Positions 51,843 to 59,716 are shown, numbered from the stretch's first letter. The stretch: 64,000 bases of DNA from CAZRVH01 sp964608325 (GCA_964608325.1 CAZSMX010000002.1:48048-112047), one strand, 5' to 3'. Translations and numbers: made by a program. The notes: generated by a model from the letters alone, not told the origin.

Positions 51843-52823
51843 ATGTCCCGTTTCTCCTGGTCATCGGCTTCCCGTCCCATCGTCGCGCTCGCGCCGATGG
51901 CCGGTGTCACGGATGCGTCGTATCGTCAGTTGATCAAGAAGATCGCACCCGAGACCGTTCTCTATACCGAGTTCCTGAGCACCGACGCGTTGGCATACGG
52001 CGGCAAGAAGACGATGCAGATGATGGCGTTCGATCCGGAGATCGAGTTTCCGTTCATCGTGCAGGTGTTCGGGCACAAGCCGGAGCACTTCCTCATGGCT
52101 GCGAAGATCATCGAGCAGTGCGGTGCGGACGGCATCGACATCAACATGGGATGCCCGGCTGCGAAAGTCGTGTCTTCGTGCCACGGCGCGGCGCTCATCC
52201 GCGAGCCGGAGCTTGCCGCGGAGCTCGTGCACGCGACGAAAAAGGCGGTGTCCATTCCCGTCAGCGTGAAGACGCGCCTGGGATGGGACAGTAAGACAAC
52301 GCTCATCCCGTTTTGCCAGAAACTGGAAGAGGCCGGCGCCGACGCGTTCGCCATCCACGGCCGCCGCTTCTGCGACAAGTTCACGGGCAAGGCCGACTGG
52401 GAGCCGATCTACGAACTCAAGAAACATGTGAAGGTCCCCGTCATCGGCAACGGCGACATTGCCAATGCGCAGGATGCGGTGGAGAAAATCGGCAACCTGG
52501 ACGGGGTGATGATCGGTCGTGGCACGTTTGGCAATCCTTGGATGATGAAAGAAGTATGTGACGCGCTGAAGGCGCACAAGGAAGGTCAGTCGCTCGAGCA
52601 GGTCCCGCCGATGATCCAGCGCCTGTCGTTCGAGGAGAAAATCCCGCTCATCCTGGAGCACTGCGAGTTGGCCGTGCGGACGAAAGGGGAGACGCGGGGC
52701 ATGCTCGAAATGCGCCGCCACTTATCGAGCTATGTGAAAGGATTCGACGGGGCGTCGGAGATGCGTCAGAAGCTGGTGCGCGTCGAAAAGTTGGAGGATG
52801 CGAAAGCGATCCTGAGGGGATAA
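51843..52823 (+). CDS. dus: tRNA-dihydrouridine synthase
   Basis: The 326-aa FMN enzyme reduces uridines in tRNA. It has PIVALAPMAGVTDASYR at the N-terminus and DGIDINMGCPAAKVVSSCHGAALI near residue 100, with the catalytic Cys. SVKTRLGWD, FAIHGRRFCDKFTGKADW (normally HGRTR), VIGNGDI and VMIGRGTFGNPWM follow, giving the usual phosphate- and FMN-binding loops. It is of the DusB type. ATG 51843 gives the typical start. Its stop directly abuts the stop of the convergent small gene. Confidence 0.93.
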   Translation: MSRFSWSSASRPIVALAPMAGVTDASYRQLIKKIAPETVLYTEFLSTDALAYGGKKTMQMMAFDPEIEFPFIVQVFGHKPEHFLMAAKIIEQCGADGIDINMGCPAAKVVSSCHGAALIREPELAAELVHATKKAVSIPVSVKTRLGWDSKTTLIPFCQKLEEAGADAFAIHGRRFCDKFTGKADWEPIYELKKHVKVPVIGNGDIANAQDAVEKIGNLDGVMIGRGTFGNPWMMKEVCDALKAHKEGQSLEQVPPMIQRLSFEEKIPLILEHCELAVRTKGETRGMLEMRRHLSSYVKGFDGASEMRQKLVRVEKLEDAKAILRG

Positions 52824-53075
52824 TTATCCGACGACGACATAGCTGCGACTGCGCCGCCACTCGGCGTCGTTCACGAGAGATCGCATGATACCGCTCACGG
52901 CGAAGCGCAGGGTTGCCATGATATGTTGCGGTCGCTGGCTCCTGGCCATGGACAGGCGCTCCTGGAAATCCGCGTTCTCAGGGAACGACTGCTGAATATG
53001 CTCCGCGAGGGCGGTAATGCTTTCCGGATCTGCCTGTGGTGTGAGCCCGGGTTCGAAGTGTTCTCGGAGTGTCAT
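52824..53075 (-). CDS. Small hypothetical protein
   Basis: The 83-aa soluble protein (MTLREHFEPGLTPQADPESITALAEHIQQSFPENADF...) ends in a basic helix (MATLRFAVSGIMRSLVNDAEWRRSRSYVVVG). It has no membrane segment or known motif. It is convergent with dus with no bases between the stops. Composition and a clean start support it as real, but no family is recognised. Confidence 0.5.
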   Translation of the reverse strand: MTLREHFEPGLTPQADPESITALAEHIQQSFPENADFQERLSMARSQRPQHIMATLRFAVSGIMRSLVNDAEWRRSRSYVVVG

Positions 53076-53117
53076 AGCCCCTCATTCTCCTCCAGTGCTT
53101 TCTACAGTCAATTGACA

Positions 53118-53150
53118 CCTCACCCTAGCCCTCTCCTGCGAGGAGAGGGG
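53118..53150. repeat. REP-like hairpin, second copy
   Basis: CCTCACCC is followed by CCCTCTCCT (53129-53137), a GCG loop and the complement AGGAGAGGG (53141-53149). It is related to the hairpin at 4363-4401 read on the opposite strand. Confidence 0.6.
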
Positions 53151-53155
53151 AATGA

Positions 53156-53180
53156 TAAAAAGCGGCCCGAAGGCCGCTTG
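53156..53180 (-). terminator. Terminator of rplA
   Basis: On the minus strand AAGCGGCC-TTCG-GGCCGCTT forms a perfect 8-bp stem with a UUCG loop, followed by a T-rich tract. Confidence 0.85.
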
Positions 53181-53206
53181 ATCATTGGTTCTTGGTGATT
53201 GGTTAT
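53181..53206. repeat. R2 repeat arm downstream of rplA
   Basis: ATCATTGGTTCTTGGTGATTGGTTATT is built from the same ATTGGT-containing units as the longer R2 element upstream of rplA (54049-54146). Confidence 0.5.
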
Positions 53207-53209
53207 TTC

Positions 53210-53920
53210 TTACAACGCGATCTTCACGCCCGGGCCCATCGTCGGTGCGACCGTGACGGAGAGGATGTACGTGTTCTTGATGCCGGACGGGCGCGCTTCG
53301 TTCAGAGCGGCCATGATTGCCTCCAGGTTCTCCTGCAGCTTCTTGCCGCCGAAGGATACCTTGCCGAACGGCACGTGGATGATTCCGAACTTGTCCATCT
53401 TGCATTCGATGCGTCCCTTCTTCAGGGCTTCGATCGTCTTCGTCAGGTTATCCGTCACCGTTCCCGCCTTCGGGTTCGGCATCATGCCTTTCTGTCCGAG
53501 GATCTTGGCGACCTTTCCGAGGCTCTTCATCACCTGGGGAACGGCCACCGCGACGTCGAAGTCGATCTTGCCGGCTTCGATATCGGCGACGAGGCTCTCC
53601 AGTCCGTAGACGTCGGCGCCCGCCTTCTTGGCGTCGCTTTCCATGTCTTCCGGAACAAAGGCCGCGATGCGCACCGTCTTACCCGTTCCGTGCGGGAGGG
53701 CGACCGTCGTGCGGACCAGCTGGTCGGCTTGCGTCGTGTCGGCGTTGATGCGGATGTGGGCCTCGGCCGTCGCATCGAACTTAGTCGTGCTGAGCTGAGA
53801 GACGAGCTCCGTTGCTTCGGCCAGCGGGTAGCTGTCCTTGGTTACGAGAGCCGCCTTTTCGCGGTATTTCTTCCCGCGCTTCGCGAGAACATCTTCAGGA
53901 GTGGCATTCTGACGTGCCAT
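53210..53920 (-). CDS. rplA: Ribosomal protein L1
   Basis: The 236-aa protein is full-length L1: GKKYREKAALVTKDSYPLAEATELV at the N-terminus, VALPHGTGKTVRIAAF, the flexible domain II, and the diagnostic KILGQKGMMPNPKAGTVT, then GKVSFGGKKLQENLEAIMAAL. L1 forms the E-site stalk with 23S rRNA and often represses its own mRNA. It is separated from rplK by a membrane-protein gene and repeat DNA, unlike the usual rplK-rplA pair. A hairpin in its leader (53962-53988) might be a regulatory site. Confidence 0.95.
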   Translation of the reverse strand: MARQNATPEDVLAKRGKKYREKAALVTKDSYPLAEATELVSQLSTTKFDATAEAHIRINADTTQADQLVRTTVALPHGTGKTVRIAAFVPEDMESDAKKAGADVYGLESLVADIEAGKIDFDVAVAVPQVMKSLGKVAKILGQKGMMPNPKAGTVTDNLTKTIEALKKGRIECKMDKFGIIHVPFGKVSFGGKKLQENLEAIMAALNEARPSGIKNTYILSVTVAPTMGPGVKIAL

Positions 53921-53961
53921 AGTGAGTTGGGGGAATGTGGTGATAGCGTCCTGGACATGGT

Positions 53962-53988
53962 CCTCGGGACTCCCACGGGGTTACGAGG
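53962..53988 (-). promoter_or_regulatory. Hairpin in the rplA leader, possible L1 autoregulatory site
   Basis: On the minus strand CCTCG...CGAGG encloses CCC-GT-GGG with an asymmetric AGTC bulge, 42 nt before the rplA start. L1 often binds a mimic of its rRNA site in this position. The match to that structure is not proven. Confidence 0.3.
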
Positions 53989-54048
53989 GTATTGTGAAGG
54001 AGATTTAACAGGTTTGCAATACTGTTATTGAGCTGTTTATGATGCTTT

Positions 54049-54146
54049 AATCACCAATAGCCAATAATCAATCACCAATGAAGGAGTTGTTTTAATCAAT
54101 AAATAACTTCCACCATTGATCATTGGTTATTGATAATTGGTCATTT
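54049..54146. repeat. R2 long imperfect inverted repeat
   Basis: The left arm (54049-54081) consists of ATCACCAAT/AGCCAATA units. The right arm (54113-54146) has TGATCATTGGTTATTGATAATTGG. The arms are roughly complementary around 31 nt. A shorter relative lies at 53181-53206, so rplA is bracketed by R2 sequences. Confidence 0.55.
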
Positions 54147-54774
54147 ACTTCCTTGTCGCCTTCTTCTTCGCGGCCGTCGGGACGATGCGAGCCGGCGTAG
54201 GCGCCGTGATGTGCGGGCGCGTGAGCGTGAAGAAGGAGATCATCATACCGTAGAAGAACAGGATGACGTGCATCATCCATCCGCCGCCCATGAAGCTGCC
54301 AGGCGTGAACAGCAGGTTCAGCACCAGCGAGATGCCCGAGTACAGGACGATGAGCAGTCCGATGAACTTCCAGGTGTAGAAGTAGAGTGTCTCGGGGATT
54401 TCCTTGGATGCGACGCTCATGGCCTTCAGTTGGACGTCATTCCAGAGGAATAGGAGTCCGCCGACCGCAAAGACCGTGAGGAGTCCCATGTAGGCCGTGC
54501 TGCCAAGGGACTGGTTGCTGATCACCACCTGCAATGCCGGCAGGCTTCCGGCGATCATGAAGACGATGCCGACCGACTGCGCAAGGCAGTGGAACGCGGC
54601 GCGCGCGATATCCATGGGGCGTGCGTTGCTTCGCATGAATGCGGGGACGCAGAGCAGGAAGAACAGGACCAGGGAGGCGAGCGGGAGCATGATCGCGTAG
54701 GTCATAACGGACGTTTGCATCAGGCTTCCGAGGGACATGGACATCATGGTGAGGGTGGAAAGGACGTACCCCAT
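54145..54774 (-). CDS. Polytopic membrane protein, unknown
   Basis: The 209-aa protein has about six membrane helices (for example VMTYAIMLPLASLVLFFLLCVPAF, GSTAYMGLLTVFAVGGLLFLW and WKFIGLLIVLYSGISLVLNLLF) and a basic cytoplasmic tail (IVPTAAKKKATRK). I recognise no transporter motif. It sits between rplK and rplA, breaking the normal ribosomal pair, and follows the rplK terminator. It may therefore have its own promoter. Confidence 0.65.
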   Translation of the reverse strand: MGYVLSTLTMMSMSLGSLMQTSVMTYAIMLPLASLVLFFLLCVPAFMRSNARPMDIARAAFHCLAQSVGIVFMIAGSLPALQVVISNQSLGSTAYMGLLTVFAVGGLLFLWNDVQLKAMSVASKEIPETLYFYTWKFIGLLIVLYSGISLVLNLLFTPGSFMGGGWMMHVILFFYGMMISFFTLTRPHITAPTPARIVPTAAKKKATRK

Positions 54775-54799
54775 TCTAGGGATTTCCTTTTCTTATGCA

Positions 54800-54827
54800 C
54801 AAAAAAGGCGTTGCGAGCAACGCCTTG
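54800..54827 (-). terminator. Terminator of rplK
   Basis: AAGGCGTTGC/GCAACGCCTT is a perfect 10-bp stem followed by T6 on the minus strand. Confidence 0.85.
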
Positions 54828-54845
54828 TGATGATCTGGAGGGTGA

Positions 54846-55286
54846 TTAGGCCGCCGTCGTGAAGCCTTCGACCGTGACTCCCATGCTGCGCGCCGTACCG
54901 GCGAGCGAGTTCATGGCAGCCTCGATGCTTGCGGCGTTGAGGTCCGGCATCTTGATCTCGGCGATTTCGCGCAGCTGCGCGACCGTGATCTTTCCAACTT
55001 TGTTCTTGTTCGGCTCTCCGCTTCCCGCCTGGATCTTCGCCTTCTCCTTGATCAATTCGGATGCGGGCGGCTGCTTCGTGATGAACGAGAACGAACGATC
55101 TTCGTAGACCGTGATTTCGATCGGAACGAGCTGCCCCATGCGATCCTTCGTCTGGGCATTAAACTGCGTGCAGAATCCCTGGATGTCGACTCCAGCCTGA
55201 CCGAGGATCGGTCCGAGAGGGGGAGCAGGGTTCGCCTGTCCGCCTTTAGCCATTGCTTTGACGACTTTCTTGATCTTTTTAGCCAT
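54846..55286 (-). CDS. rplK: Ribosomal protein L11
   Basis: The 146-aa protein is full-length L11: VVKAMAKGGQANPAPPLGPILGQAGVDIQGFCTQFNAQT is the conserved N-terminal domain, and the C-terminal rRNA-binding domain ends MNSLAGTARSMGVTVEG. ATG 55286 (MAKKIKK) is the family start; the longer frame includes upstream repeat DNA. L11 forms the GTPase-associated centre with 23S rRNA. It is followed by its own terminator, not directly by rplA. Confidence 0.95.
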   Translation of the reverse strand: MAKKIKKVVKAMAKGGQANPAPPLGPILGQAGVDIQGFCTQFNAQTKDRMGQLVPIEITVYEDRSFSFITKQPPASELIKEKAKIQAGSGEPNKNKVGKITVAQLREIAEIKMPDLNAASIEAAMNSLAGTARSMGVTVEGFTTAA

Positions 55287-55368
55287 AGGAAACGTAGGAA
55301 GTGCGGGGAGAGTACTTATGAAATTGAGGGTTGTAAAGGTGAATTGACGGTTGTTTAGGACGAAATCC

Positions 55369-55454
55369 AGCTTCGTTAGCTTCATTAGCTGCGTTAGCGA
55401 TGCGACTTTTATCAAATTACCCCTAATGAAGCTAAAGAAGCTAATGAAGCTACT
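55369..55454. repeat. Palindromic repeat R1, copy 3
   Basis: The left arm reads CTTCGTTAG, CTTCATTAG, CTGCGTTAG in tandem. The right arm is the complementary GCTAAAGAAGCTAATGAAGC. It lies between rplK and the gene ending at 55460 and shows the 9-bp periodicity most clearly. Confidence 0.8.
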
Positions 55455-55459
55455 TTTTC

Positions 55460-56059
55460 TTACTTCGTCGTCAAAACCTCAATCAGAGCATTCATCTCCG
55501 TATCCTTGCCGCTGGCGATGTGGAATTCGTACAAACGCTCGCGGACGCGAACGAAGACGAGGCGTTCCTCGCTGAGGGACGGGTCCAGGAATGTCAGCAG
55601 GTTTCGTACCGGCTGTCCTTCGCCTTGCAGCGTTTCATCGCGCAGGTCCTGCACGTTCGGTGAGAAGGCGCTCAAAAGCCCTTCTTTCAAGGAAATGAAG
55701 AACGTCTTCACCTGGGGCGAATCGATCCATGTGACGGAACCGACGCGGTCGGAATTCTTGAGAAGGACGAGCGTCTGGGGCTGTCCGGTCACCACCTGGG
55801 AAAGCATGCTCAAATCCGTCGAAGACTGTGTTTCATAGCCCAATTGACTCATTGCCGTAGCCACATCCACGCCCGGTTGCTTGGCAACGGGGTTTGCCTC
55901 ATTTGGATCTTCCACGATCATGCCCGAAGACACGGAACCGCTGCCGCTCGTCGGAAGGGAGGCAGGAAGACCGTTATTGGAGATGTAATCGGCAATACCG
56001 AGGCCGCTGAGAACCACGAGCAATGCGCCGGTGGAGAGTGCTTTTGCTTTCGTCGTCAT
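55460..56059 (-). CDS. Membrane-anchored hypothetical protein
   Basis: The 199-aa protein has one N-terminal anchor or uncleaved signal (ALSTGALLVVLSGLGIADYIS), a Ser/Gly/Pro linker and a compact outer domain rich in beta-type sequence (TLVLLKNSDRVGSVTWIDSPQVKTFFISL, RLVFVRVRERLYEFHIASG). No family is recognised. ATG 56059 is preferred over the longer frame because the promoter at 56121-56149 would fall inside or too near the longer version. It has a near-consensus promoter. Confidence 0.7.
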   Translation of the reverse strand: MTTKAKALSTGALLVVLSGLGIADYISNNGLPASLPTSGSGSVSSGMIVEDPNEANPVAKQPGVDVATAMSQLGYETQSSTDLSMLSQVVTGQPQTLVLLKNSDRVGSVTWIDSPQVKTFFISLKEGLLSAFSPNVQDLRDETLQGEGQPVRNLLTFLDPSLSEERLVFVRVRERLYEFHIASGKDTEMNALIEVLTTK

Positions 56060-56120
56060 AGGAAGGCTTGGATGATACGGAGATTCGGGCGGTTCTGAAA
56101 GGGGTACCCGAAGGAAGAGT

Positions 56121-56149
56121 ACTGTATAATTTTTATTTGAATCTGTCAA
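56121..56149 (-). promoter_or_regulatory. Strong sigma-70-type promoter
   Basis: TTGACA (56149-56144), a 17-nt AT-rich spacer and TACAGT (56126-56121) on the minus strand drive the gene at 56059 with a leader of about 55 nt. Confidence 0.75.
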
Positions 56150-56181
56150 TAACCTTCATTAACCCCTTTAAAGCCGCATAT

Positions 56182-56209
56182 TTGCTAATTTAAAATAATA
56201 TTGTATATT
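56182..56209 (+). promoter_or_regulatory. Promoter of the gene at 56255
   Basis: TTGCTA (56182-56187), 16 nt and TATATT (56204-56209). Its AAATAATATTGTAT core is shared with the promoter at 2383-2410. Confidence 0.65.
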
Positions 56210-56254
56210 AATCGAAGTTTCGTTGTTCCATTACATTCTTGGCGGAGGGGCAGT

Positions 56255-56767
56255 ATGTCTATAGGTATACATCGTCAGCCGGTGGTCGAGATGTGGCAGC
56301 TTTGGAAAGGACAAAATAAAACCTTCGACCTTGCAGCCGTCTTGGCCTTGAAGGGGTTGGTTGGTGATGACGGCGTGAACGGTCGGCTGGAAGCAGCCGT
56401 CCTGCGTCAATTGCCGACATGCATCCGCGTCGGTGCGGTCACGTGCGGAACGAACGTCGCGGCTGCCCTACTGCGCAGCATTCCTGAATATTTGGTTGCG
56501 ATCCAACAGGATGCCGGTCTTGATGCGCCATACGATCCCGATCAGGTTCAGTACTACAACAACTTCTATCGGGATTTCACCCAGGCAGTGTTGCGCGAGG
56601 CGGCCCTGCAAATGCTGATCTCCAAAGAGACGTCGCCGCTAGCGTTGCAGGCGGTCCTCCAGCGCGAGTTTTCGCCGCCGAATTACGGCACGCACTGGAT
56701 GCAAATCGGCAAAGAGTTTGCCGATCTCATGCAGTTGGATATGAAGATCGTCTACAAGTACGAGTAA
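56255..56767 (+). CDS. Hypothetical protein, 170 aa
   Basis: The protein is soluble and helical (MSIGIHRQPVVEMWQLWKG, then QQDAGLDAPYDPDQVQYYNNFYRDF), with no signal or membrane segment. GGAGGGG lies about 7 nt before the ATG at 56255. I do not recognise a family. Its promoter resembles that of the unknown gene at 2466, and a strong terminator follows, so it is an isolated, probably well-expressed gene. Confidence 0.72.
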   Translation: MSIGIHRQPVVEMWQLWKGQNKTFDLAAVLALKGLVGDDGVNGRLEAAVLRQLPTCIRVGAVTCGTNVAAALLRSIPEYLVAIQQDAGLDAPYDPDQVQYYNNFYRDFTQAVLREAALQMLISKETSPLALQAVLQREFSPPNYGTHWMQIGKEFADLMQLDMKIVYKYE

Positions 56768-56797
56768 TTGCGAGACGCCCGTACGTCGGAACAACGA

Positions 56798-56827
56798 ACG
56801 AACCCCTGTCTCAGACAGGGGTTCTTC
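56798..56827 (+). terminator. Rho-independent terminator
   Basis: GAACCCCTGTCT pairs with AGACAGGGGTTC and is followed by TTC. It lies after the gene ending at 56767 and before ruvB. Confidence 0.75.
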
Positions 56828-56880
56828 GTCATACGCGATCATGGATTTCCCATGGTGTTCGGTGGTACACTCAGGACCAC

Positions 56881-57933
56881 ATGGCGTTGAAGCGACAACA
56901 GATGCGGCAGGAGTCGGTGGTGGAACCGCAGGAGATCCCGAAGGACCAGGATGCGCTGGAGCAGACGCTTCGTCCCCGTGCCTTGAACGAGTACGTCGGC
57001 CAGTCGAAAGTAAAGGAGCACCTGCTCATCTATTTGCAGGCGGCCATGAAACGCAAGGAGCCGCTGGGCCATACCCTTCTTCACGGTCCTCCCGGACTCG
57101 GCAAGACGACGCTCGCGCATATCCTGGCGCAGGAGATGGGTGCGCAGATCCGGGTAACGAGCGGGCCCGCCATCGAGAAGCCGGGCGACCTCGCATCGCT
57201 CCTCACGAACCTCGCGGAAGGGGACATCCTCTTCATCGACGAAATCCACCGGCTGCGTCCCGCCATCGAGGAAGTGTTGTACGGCGCGATGGAAGACTTC
57301 CTGCTGGACATCATCATCGGCAAGGGGCCGACCGCGCGCTCCGTCCGTCTGACGCTGAAGCCCTTCACGCTCGTCGGCGCGACCACCAAAGCGGGATCGG
57401 TGTCCGCTCCGCTGCGCGACCGTTTCATCCACCAGTTCAAGCTCGCGTTCTACGAGCCGGAAGAGATGAGCAAGATCGTGCATCGCTCCGCGGGGATCCT
57501 GGGCATGACGATGGATGAGTCCGCCGCGTCGATCATTGCCGGGGCCAGCCGCGCCACCCCGCGTATCGGTAACCGCCTCGTCCGCGCCGTCCGCGACTTC
57601 GCGGAGATCCGCCACGAGGGAATCATCGGCACCGCGTGCGTGGAGGAAACGTTGGCATCGCTTGAAATCGACAGGGACGGATTGGATAGGACGGATCGCG
57701 CGTTGCTCTCCACGATCGTCGACACGTTCGGTGGCGGACCCGTCGGCTTATCGACGTTGAGCGCCGTGCTTGCGGAAGAGGAGGATACGATCGAGGACGT
57801 GTACGAGCCGTACCTGATGCAGAACGGATACATCCAGCGTACGCCGAAGGGGCGCGTCGCGGCTCGCAAAGCGTATGAGAAATTGGGGCGCGGGGTTCCT
57901 TCCGGTGAGAACGGGCAGCAGTCCTTATTGTGA
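56881..57933 (+). CDS. ruvB: Holliday junction branch-migration ATPase RuvB
   Basis: The 350-aa protein is a complete RuvB: LRPRALNEYVGQSKVKEHL, Walker A GPPGLGKTTLAH near residue 69, IEKPGDLASLLTNL, Walker B LFIDEIHRL, the sensor GATTKAGSVSAPLRDRF and a C-terminal winged helix (GGGPVGLSTLSAVLAEEEDTIEDVYEPYLMQNGYIQRTPKGRVA). It drives branch migration with RuvA during recombination. RuvA and RuvC are not adjacent. A TACACT hexamer lies 9 nt before the ATG, with no Shine-Dalgarno site. R1 copy 4 follows the stop. Confidence 0.96.
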   Translation: MALKRQQMRQESVVEPQEIPKDQDALEQTLRPRALNEYVGQSKVKEHLLIYLQAAMKRKEPLGHTLLHGPPGLGKTTLAHILAQEMGAQIRVTSGPAIEKPGDLASLLTNLAEGDILFIDEIHRLRPAIEEVLYGAMEDFLLDIIIGKGPTARSVRLTLKPFTLVGATTKAGSVSAPLRDRFIHQFKLAFYEPEEMSKIVHRSAGILGMTMDESAASIIAGASRATPRIGNRLVRAVRDFAEIRHEGIIGTACVEETLASLEIDRDGLDRTDRALLSTIVDTFGGGPVGLSTLSAVLAEEEDTIEDVYEPYLMQNGYIQRTPKGRVAARKAYEKLGRGVPSGENGQQSLL

Positions 57934-57941
57934 GAAGGAGG

Positions 57942-58016
57942 GTAGCTTCATTAGCTTCTTTAGGCGTTCTCCACATTAACTGATTTCCTAATGAAGCTAA
58001 CGAAGCTACAAGCTAA
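57942..58016. repeat. Palindromic repeat R1, copy 4
   Basis: The left arm GTAGCTTCATTAGCTTCTTTAG and the right arm CTAATGAAGCTAACGAAGCTAC are near-perfect complements around about 30 nt, ending CTACAAGCTAA. It lies between ruvB and the gene at 58029. Confidence 0.8.
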
Positions 58017-58028
58017 GGAATCACGTTC

Positions 58029-58295
58029 TCACAAATATTCTTTCACGAACATGTCCGGCAACGCCGGCTTGGTCGCTTTCAATGTGAGTCGCAATGTCCT
58101 CCTGGAAATCCTATTGATGAACACGAACTGTCCGCGCACCATGTAGGGAGTGGCGAAATACCCTCCGCCCGCACCCGACGAAATCTGCTCCGCTGCTTTT
58201 ATAGGAGTCGGCAATGAGAACCACAGCGATGAGACGAAACCGACGACGATCGCTGCTCGCAGCAAAAGGTATCGAAGCTGAAGGGGGAGCGACAT
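58029..58295 (-). CDS. Small secreted hypothetical protein
   Basis: The 88-aa protein has a signal peptide (LLLRAAIVVGFVSSLWFSLPTPIKA, cleavage before AEQ). The mature domain is about 58 residues and basic (GGGYFATPYMVRGQFVFINRISRRTLRLTL), possibly a small beta-domain. A TATAGT hexamer lies 6 nt before ATG 58295, so the mRNA is probably leaderless. A 12-bp palindrome (58316-58327) lies just upstream. Confidence 0.55.
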   Translation of the reverse strand: MSLPLQLRYLLLRAAIVVGFVSSLWFSLPTPIKAAEQISSGAGGGYFATPYMVRGQFVFINRISRRTLRLTLKATKPALPDMFVKEYL

Positions 58296-58315
58296 GCGCA
58301 AACTATAGAACAAAG

Positions 58316-58327
58316 TTTGTATACAAA
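58316..58327. promoter_or_regulatory. 12-bp palindrome overlapping the promoter at 58295
   Basis: TTTGTATACAAA lies 8 bases upstream of the TATAGT -10 hexamer (58302-58307), within the promoter spacer. It is a possible repressor site. Confidence 0.3.
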
Positions 58328-58379
58328 AAATCCTCCACGATAGGTTCCAAACTTTTTGTCCAGCCAAAGGAAACGCGGG

Positions 58380-59471
58380 TCACGCGATTGCCATCAACGC
58401 GTCGATTGCGGCTTCGATTTTTTTCCGGAAATCGGATTCCCGGAACGACTCCGCGCGGAACCGGCAGTCTTCTGCGGTGTAGAGCGAGGGGTCGAAGGCC
58501 TTCAGTGCATTGGCCAATCCCTCGGCGGATGGATCGTGGAAGAAGGAGCCCGTTTTCCCCTCGATGACTGTTTCCAGCGGACCTCCTTTGCCCAGCGCGA
58601 TTACCGGCGTGCCGGCCGCCATGGATTCCACCGGCACGAGTCCGAAGTCTTCTTCGCCGGGCACCAGCGTCGCGTACGCGGTGCGGTAGTACGGCAGCAG
58701 TTCCTGCGGCGACAGGTGTCCCAGGAATTCAATCGTCGGCCCCGCCATGCGTTCCAGCTCCCCGCGTTGGCTTCCCGTACCCGCGATCTTCAGCGGCATC
58801 TTCAGCTTGTTGCAGGCATCGATGGCCAGGTCGATGCGCTTATATGGCGCGAGGGTGGAGACGATAAGGAAGTGTGAGCGGACGTGGTGCTTTCCGTCCG
58901 GCTCGAACCACGCGTCGGAAATCGGGGGATGCACCACCGTGCTTGGCTTTCTCCAGTAGAGCTGGATCCTACGCTGTACCTCCGCGGATGCCGCCAGCAA
59001 CGCGTGCGGCCTGGATGATGCGTCCGCGTCCCACATGCGCAGCTTGGGGAAGAGCATGTTTCCGTAGAGTTTTTTGAGCGGGGAGGAATGATCCAGTACA
59101 TCATGCGTACGGTCCCACAGGTAACGGGCGGGAGAGTGGACGTAGCTCAGGTGCTTCGTCTTGTTGCGCGTACGCACCCCGTGCGCGAACGCGGAGGACG
59201 ACGAAAGGACCAGGTCGTACGGGCCGAAGTCCCAGGCTTCCACCGCGCGGCGGAAGAACGGCAGGTACAGATGGTGGTTCGTCGAAAGTCCCGCGAAAGA
59301 TTGGAGCGTACTCGCGCGTACCCGCTCGGGCGGGAACATACCGCCGAGTTTCTTTTCGTCGTACAGGAGCGTGAAGACCGGGGCATCCGGGAACATGTCC
59401 GCGAATATCTTCGCGACGTTCTCCGCGCCCCCTCGCATCGTCAAAAGCTCGTGGACTATGGCTACCTTCAT
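58380..59471 (-). CDS. Glycosyltransferase family 4
   Basis: The 363-aa GT-B enzyme begins MKVAIVHELLTMRGGAENVAKIFADMFPDAPVFTL and has a nucleotide-sugar domain with HFLIVSTLAPYKRIDLAIDACNKL, KIAGTGSQRGELERM and PGEEDFGLVPVESMAAGTPVIALGKGGPLETV. This WcaI/WbnE-like type uses GDP- or UDP-sugars for polysaccharide synthesis at the cytoplasmic face. It is isolated from the main locus. ATG 59471 overlaps the GIY-YIG stop (ATGA). A TACACT hexamer lies 8 nt upstream, so it may also be made from its own leaderless transcript. Confidence 0.9.
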   Translation of the reverse strand: MKVAIVHELLTMRGGAENVAKIFADMFPDAPVFTLLYDEKKLGGMFPPERVRASTLQSFAGLSTNHHLYLPFFRRAVEAWDFGPYDLVLSSSSAFAHGVRTRNKTKHLSYVHSPARYLWDRTHDVLDHSSPLKKLYGNMLFPKLRMWDADASSRPHALLAASAEVQRRIQLYWRKPSTVVHPPISDAWFEPDGKHHVRSHFLIVSTLAPYKRIDLAIDACNKLKMPLKIAGTGSQRGELERMAGPTIEFLGHLSPQELLPYYRTAYATLVPGEEDFGLVPVESMAAGTPVIALGKGGPLETVIEGKTGSFFHDPSAEGLANALKAFDPSLYTAEDCRFRAESFRESDFRKKIEAAIDALMAIA

Positions 59472-59716
59472 GCGGGCTGAGTGTAGCAGAGGGCCTCCTT
59501 TTCGCCTTTTGATAATTTTTTCACTGCGGCCTCGCGTTTCCGCGCCTCCGAGAGCGTTTCGTATTCCTCCGTGTAGATGATTTTCAACGGCAGGCGGCTG
59601 CGCGTGTATTTCGATCCCTTGCCGCTGTTGTGCACCGTTTCGCGAGCGGCGACGTCGATACACGTCCCGGCGTACAGGGAGCCGTCGGCGCAGCGGGCGA
59701 GGTAGACGTAGTGCAT
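59468..59716 (-). CDS. GIY-YIG nuclease-superfamily protein (YhbQ-like)
   Basis: The 82-aa single-domain protein matches UPF0213: YVYLARCADGSLYAGTCIDVAARETVHNSGKGSKYTRSRLPLKIIYTEEYETLSEARKREAAVKKL. The GIY-YIG motif reads YVY...YAG, and the Arg and Glu positions are kept. The role is uncertain; the family is linked to DNA repair. ATG 59716 is preferred since it gives the family start and leaves a GATACT hexamer 9 nt upstream. It is translationally coupled to the GT4 gene. Confidence 0.85.
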   Translation of the reverse strand: MHYVYLARCADGSLYAGTCIDVAARETVHNSGKGSKYTRSRLPLKIIYTEEYETLSEARKREAAVKKLSKGEKEALCYTQPA

